A program made the position numbers and the translations under genes. 64,000 nucleotides of DNA from Bacteroidales bacterium (GTDB lineage Bacteria; Bacteroidota; Bacteroidia; Bacteroidales; PWNQ01), in assembly GCA_021738505.1 (NCBI GenBank), contig JAIPBW010000003.1:18531-82530 (forward strand), given 5' to 3'. The notes below the pieces were generated by a model. It was not told the origin of the DNA. It saw nothing but the letters and a program-made list of their open reading frames with translations, and ran no database searches. The number at the start of each line of letters is the position of its first letter. The stretch's first letter is position 1. Positions 60,367-64,000 of the stretch are shown here, piece after piece.

Positions 60367-61929
60367 ATGACAATGAACAATATAAAAATTTTATGGGCCG
60401 ATGATGAAATTGATATGCTGAAAGCGCATATTATTTTTCTGGAAGAAAAAGGATATCAGGTAACGACTACAAACAACGGGGGAGACGCACTTGAAATCCT
60501 TCAAAATGAAAACTTTGATGTAATTTTCCTGGATGAACAGATGCCCGGAATGTCAGGAATTGAAACTTTAGATAACTTAAAAAGCATCCGCCCGAATTTG
60601 CCGGTTGTCATGATTACGAAAAGTGAAGAAGAAAACATTATGGAGGAAGCTTTTGGTTCCAGGATAGAAGACTACCTCATTAAGCCGGTTAACCCGAAAC
60701 AGATTCTTTCATCACTCAAGAAAATATTGGAAACAAAAAAATTAGCCGATGATAAATCCACGCACTCTTATCAGCAAGAATTCACTAAAATTAGCATGGA
60801 GCTAAACCAAAACCCTAACTTTAAGGAATGGGTGGATATTTACAAAAAGCTTGTTCGATGGGAACTGGAACTGGAAACTACAGCAGATAGCGGTATCCGG
60901 GATATTTTGGATATGCAGAAAGAAGAAGCCAACACTGTATTTAGTAAATTCTTTGAAAAAAATTATGAAGACTGGCTTCATGGAGATGCAGAAGAGGTCC
61001 CGGTCTTATCACATACCTTATTTCGGGATAAGATATTTCCGTTTTTAAATGACGATGTGCCAACTTATTTAATACTTGTTGACAACTTACGCTATGACCA
61101 ATGGAAAACCTTACAACCCATTATAGAAGAAAACTATGTGACAGAAATTGACGATATTTACTATGGTATTATTCCTTCAGCAACACAATACGCCAGAAAC
61201 TCTATCTTTTCAGGTTTGTTGCCTAATGAAATCAAGAAAAAATATCCGGAATATTGGGTAGATGAATACGAAGAAGAGTCAAAGAATCAATATGAATCTG
61301 AATTATTAGAACAGTTATTAAAAAGGTTCGGAAAAGGAGATATCTCATTCTCTTACAATAAGATACTCAACCTGAATGCAGGAAGAAAATTAGTAGAAAA
61401 GTTACCCAATCTGGCAAATAATAAATTAAACGTCATTGTTTATAATTTTATCGACACACTTTCTCATGCCCGAACAGATACAGAAGTCATCAAAGAACTT
61501 GCTGAAGACGAAACAGCATATCGCTCCATAACCAAATCCTGGTTTGAACATTCCCCTTTAAAAGAGATTATAAATGATCTAGCGGATGAAAATGCACGTA
61601 TTATCATTACGACAGATCATGGCTCGGTTAAAACAAAAAACCCGGTTAAGATATTAGGAGATCGCAACACAAATACAAATCTGCGTTATAAATTTGGTAA
61701 AAATCTGCAATACAAACCCAAAGAAGTATTTGAAATAAAGGACCCGGAAAGCATCTATTTACCACGAATCAATATTTCTACTTCTTATGTTTTTACCCGT
61801 AACTCGGACTTTTTGGTTTATCCGAATAATTACAATCATTTTGTTAATTTATATAAAAACACATTTCAGCATGGAGGAATTTCATTACAAGAACTATTAG
61901 TTCCTTTCGCTGTGTTAAATCCCAAATAA
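60367..61929 (+). CDS. porX: PorX-type response regulator with PglZ domain (T9SS regulator)
   Basis: ILWADDEIDMLKAHIIFLEEKGYQV; VIFLDEQMPGMSGIETL; YLIKPVNPKQIL; LVDNLRYDQWKTLQP; ITTDHGSVKTKNPVKILGDRNTNTNLRYK. Confidence 0.93.
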   Translation: MTMNNIKILWADDEIDMLKAHIIFLEEKGYQVTTTNNGGDALEILQNENFDVIFLDEQMPGMSGIETLDNLKSIRPNLPVVMITKSEEENIMEEAFGSRIEDYLIKPVNPKQILSSLKKILETKKLADDKSTHSYQQEFTKISMELNQNPNFKEWVDIYKKLVRWELELETTADSGIRDILDMQKEEANTVFSKFFEKNYEDWLHGDAEEVPVLSHTLFRDKIFPFLNDDVPTYLILVDNLRYDQWKTLQPIIEENYVTEIDDIYYGIIPSATQYARNSIFSGLLPNEIKKKYPEYWVDEYEEESKNQYESELLEQLLKRFGKGDISFSYNKILNLNAGRKLVEKLPNLANNKLNVIVYNFIDTLSHARTDTEVIKELAEDETAYRSITKSWFEHSPLKEIINDLADENARIIITTDHGSVKTKNPVKILGDRNTNTNLRYKFGKNLQYKPKEVFEIKDPESIYLPRINISTSYVFTRNSDFLVYPNNYNHFVNLYKNTFQHGGISLQELLVPFAVLNPK

Positions 61930-62009
61930 ATAGATTACAACTATAAAATATAAGTTAAATGTTCAGGCAGATAAATTCGTTTATTTGCCTGAATTAATTT
62001 CACACAAAA

Positions 62010-62432
62010 ATGCAAAGCATCGAAATAAACTCCGTTGATGAACTTTATTCTGTTGCGGAAAAAATCTTATCATCATCCCCTGATCAAAATATTTTTGCGT
62101 TATATGGCGAAATGGGAGCCGGAAAAACCAATCTAATCAAAGCTTTTTGTCAGGTTCTTGGTGTGGAACAAGAAGTCAGTTCACCGACCTTCTCTTTAAT
62201 TAATGAATATTATTCCCCTGAATCAGGGATTATCTATCATTTCGATTTCTACAGGACAGAAAGTATTGAAGAAGTTTTTGATATTGGGTACGAAGATTAC
62301 TTCTTCTCCGGCAATTACTGTTTTCTTGAATGGCCGGAACGAATATCCAAACTTTTGCCTGAAAATTTCGTATATTTATCCATTAAAATAACAGGTGCTG
62401 AACAGCGATTAATTTCCTGGCAGTCCATGTAG
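62010..62432 (+). CDS. tsaE: tRNA t6A biosynthesis ATPase TsaE
   Basis: FALYGEMGAGKTNLIKAFCQVLGVEQEVSSPTFSLINEYY; IYHFDFYRTESIEEVFDIGYEDYFFSGNYCFLEWPERI. Confidence 0.96.
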   Translation: MQSIEINSVDELYSVAEKILSSSPDQNIFALYGEMGAGKTNLIKAFCQVLGVEQEVSSPTFSLINEYYSPESGIIYHFDFYRTESIEEVFDIGYEDYFFSGNYCFLEWPERISKLLPENFVYLSIKITGAEQRLISWQSM

Positions 62433-62551
62433 TTTGTTTTTAGCAAGTCAAGATTAACCTGCATTCCTTTTTATGCATGATTATACAGGTTATACTAAGT
62501 TTGGTATAATTCATTAACTACGAACTGAGATAAGAATATAATTGGATACAA

Positions 62552-63778
62552 ATGGATACTGGAAGCAAACGGATATTTTCATATAGTTATGAAGAAAAAC
62601 TTCTGCCTCAGGAAGAGATGCTTGAGAAACGGAAGTCAAAGGATAAATTAATCATTGGGTTACCCAAAGAAAACACTTATCAGGAAAAAAGAATTGCTTT
62701 AACCCCCGCTTCAGTTGAATTATTAGCAGAGAATGGACATGAAATCATCCTTGAAAAAGGGGCAGGTAAGGCAGCGAATTTCACAGACACCGAATATAGC
62801 GAATCAGGAGCATATATTGTCAATACAAAAAAGGAAGTATATCAAGCAGATATAATTTTAAAAATAGCCCCTCCTGTTTACTCAGATATAGAAATTTTCA
62901 AAGAGAGACAAACTATAATTTCAGCACTTCACCTAACAGCCCAACACGTAGACTATTTCAAACAGATGCTTTCAAAGAAAGTAACTGCGATATCTTTTGA
63001 ACATCTCAAAGATGAAAACAATATTTTTCCTATACGCATGTCTATAAGTGAAATAGCAGGAAATACTGGTATACTCATCGCAAGTGAATATCTTAGTGAT
63101 TCAAAAATTGGCAAAGGAAAAATGTTAGGCGGATTTCCCGGTATTCCACCGGTAGAAGTAGTTATTATAGGAGCCGGGAATGTAGGCGAAGCAGCTTCAC
63201 GTGCTGCTATTGCACAGGGAGCAAATGTTAAAATATTTGACAATAGTATTAGTAAACTAAGACGCATACAGCGGCTGCTAAACACGAAAGTTTACACATC
63301 CATATTCCAAAAAAAGAATTTGGAAAATGCCATAAAAAATGCCGATGTTGTTATTGGTGCATTACACACTCAAAACACACGTTCCCCAGTTATAGTGACA
63401 GAAGAAATGATTCAAAAAATGGAAAAAGGTTCTGTTGTAATTGATATCAGCATAGACCAGGGGGGCTGTATTGAAACATCGCGTATTACTACACATGCTG
63501 AACCAATTTTTTTAAGAGATGAAGTAATTCATTATGCCGTACCCAACATTGCCTCCAGGGTTCCCAATACTGCTTCGCACGCCCTGTCTAATTATTTCGC
63601 TCCAATGATGCTTAATATCGCTGAGGAAGGTGGCATAGAAAATATACTCCAAAGAAACAAAGGTCTAAGAAATGGCACTTACATCTACAATGGTGTCATT
63701 ACCAACAAATACATCAGTGATTATTTTAATCTCCCCTACAAAGATATTGACTTATTGATGGCTGCCTTTCATGGTTAA
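62552..63778 (+). CDS. ald: Alanine dehydrogenase
   Basis: IGLPKENTYQEKRIALTPASVELLAENGHEIILEKGAG; VVIIGAGNVGEAASRAAIAQGANVKIFD; VPNIASRVPNTASHALSNY. Confidence 0.9.
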   Translation: MDTGSKRIFSYSYEEKLLPQEEMLEKRKSKDKLIIGLPKENTYQEKRIALTPASVELLAENGHEIILEKGAGKAANFTDTEYSESGAYIVNTKKEVYQADIILKIAPPVYSDIEIFKERQTIISALHLTAQHVDYFKQMLSKKVTAISFEHLKDENNIFPIRMSISEIAGNTGILIASEYLSDSKIGKGKMLGGFPGIPPVEVVIIGAGNVGEAASRAAIAQGANVKIFDNSISKLRRIQRLLNTKVYTSIFQKKNLENAIKNADVVIGALHTQNTRSPVIVTEEMIQKMEKGSVVIDISIDQGGCIETSRITTHAEPIFLRDEVIHYAVPNIASRVPNTASHALSNYFAPMMLNIAEEGGIENILQRNKGLRNGTYIYNGVITNKYISDYFNLPYKDIDLLMAAFHG

Positions 63779-63846
63779 TCCCGTTAACATTAGAGGATAA
63801 AAAGCAATAAGCGAAATCGAGCATAACTTCACAAATTTGTCTACAT

Positions 63847-63876
63847 AAAAAAAGCCCGGCAAAAACCGGGCTTTTC
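63847..63876 (-). terminator. Bidirectional Rho-independent terminator between ald and 5S rRNA
   Basis: AAAAAAAGCCCGG-caaaaa-CCGGGCTTTT. Confidence 0.85.
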
Positions 63877-63883
63877 AATGATT

Positions 63884-63989
<106 letters not shown>

Positions 63990-64000
63990 AAGATCTTAAC

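Overview
This 64 kb window looks like chromosomal DNA from a Bacteroidetes organism. The supporting signs are the LpxC-FabZ fusion, split transketolase, PorX, a T9SS/gliding-type C-terminal domain, TonB receptors, TAnnTTTG-type promoters and DUF4369/TlpA lipoproteins. About 60 protein-coding genes are supported, mostly core metabolism: thyA-folA, dnaB, dapF, mltG, rpoD, htrA, ychF, queD-folE, fabD, rfbB/galE, waaA, tktN/tktC, pnuC-nadR-like, amn, holA, lpxD/lpxC-fabZ/lpxA, porX, tsaE and ald. A 5S rRNA lies at the right edge on the minus strand. The left edge cuts an hppA-type membrane pyrophosphatase. I saw no CRISPR array, prophage, intact transposase, tRNA or complete restriction-modification system. 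The observations most worth checking are: (1) an ECF sigma factor followed by an unusual single-pass protein with an anti-sigma-like N-terminus and a periplasmic gliding/T9SS type-B C-terminal domain, which could be a T9SS-sensing anti-sigma; (2) a non-coding block of 10-bp-periodic GTCATT repeats facing AATGAC-flanked GAA-loop hairpins, next to a dispersed ~46-50 bp repeat that occurs twice in the window; (3) a ~180 bp nested palindromic MITE/REPIN-like element between a PHP phosphatase and rfbB; (4) a vWA protein gene inserted between the two transketolase halves; (5) several apparent pseudoenzymes (acylphosphatase without its Arg, TlpA-like protein without CXXC). All functional assignments come from reading the sequence and remembered family motifs; no database search was run.
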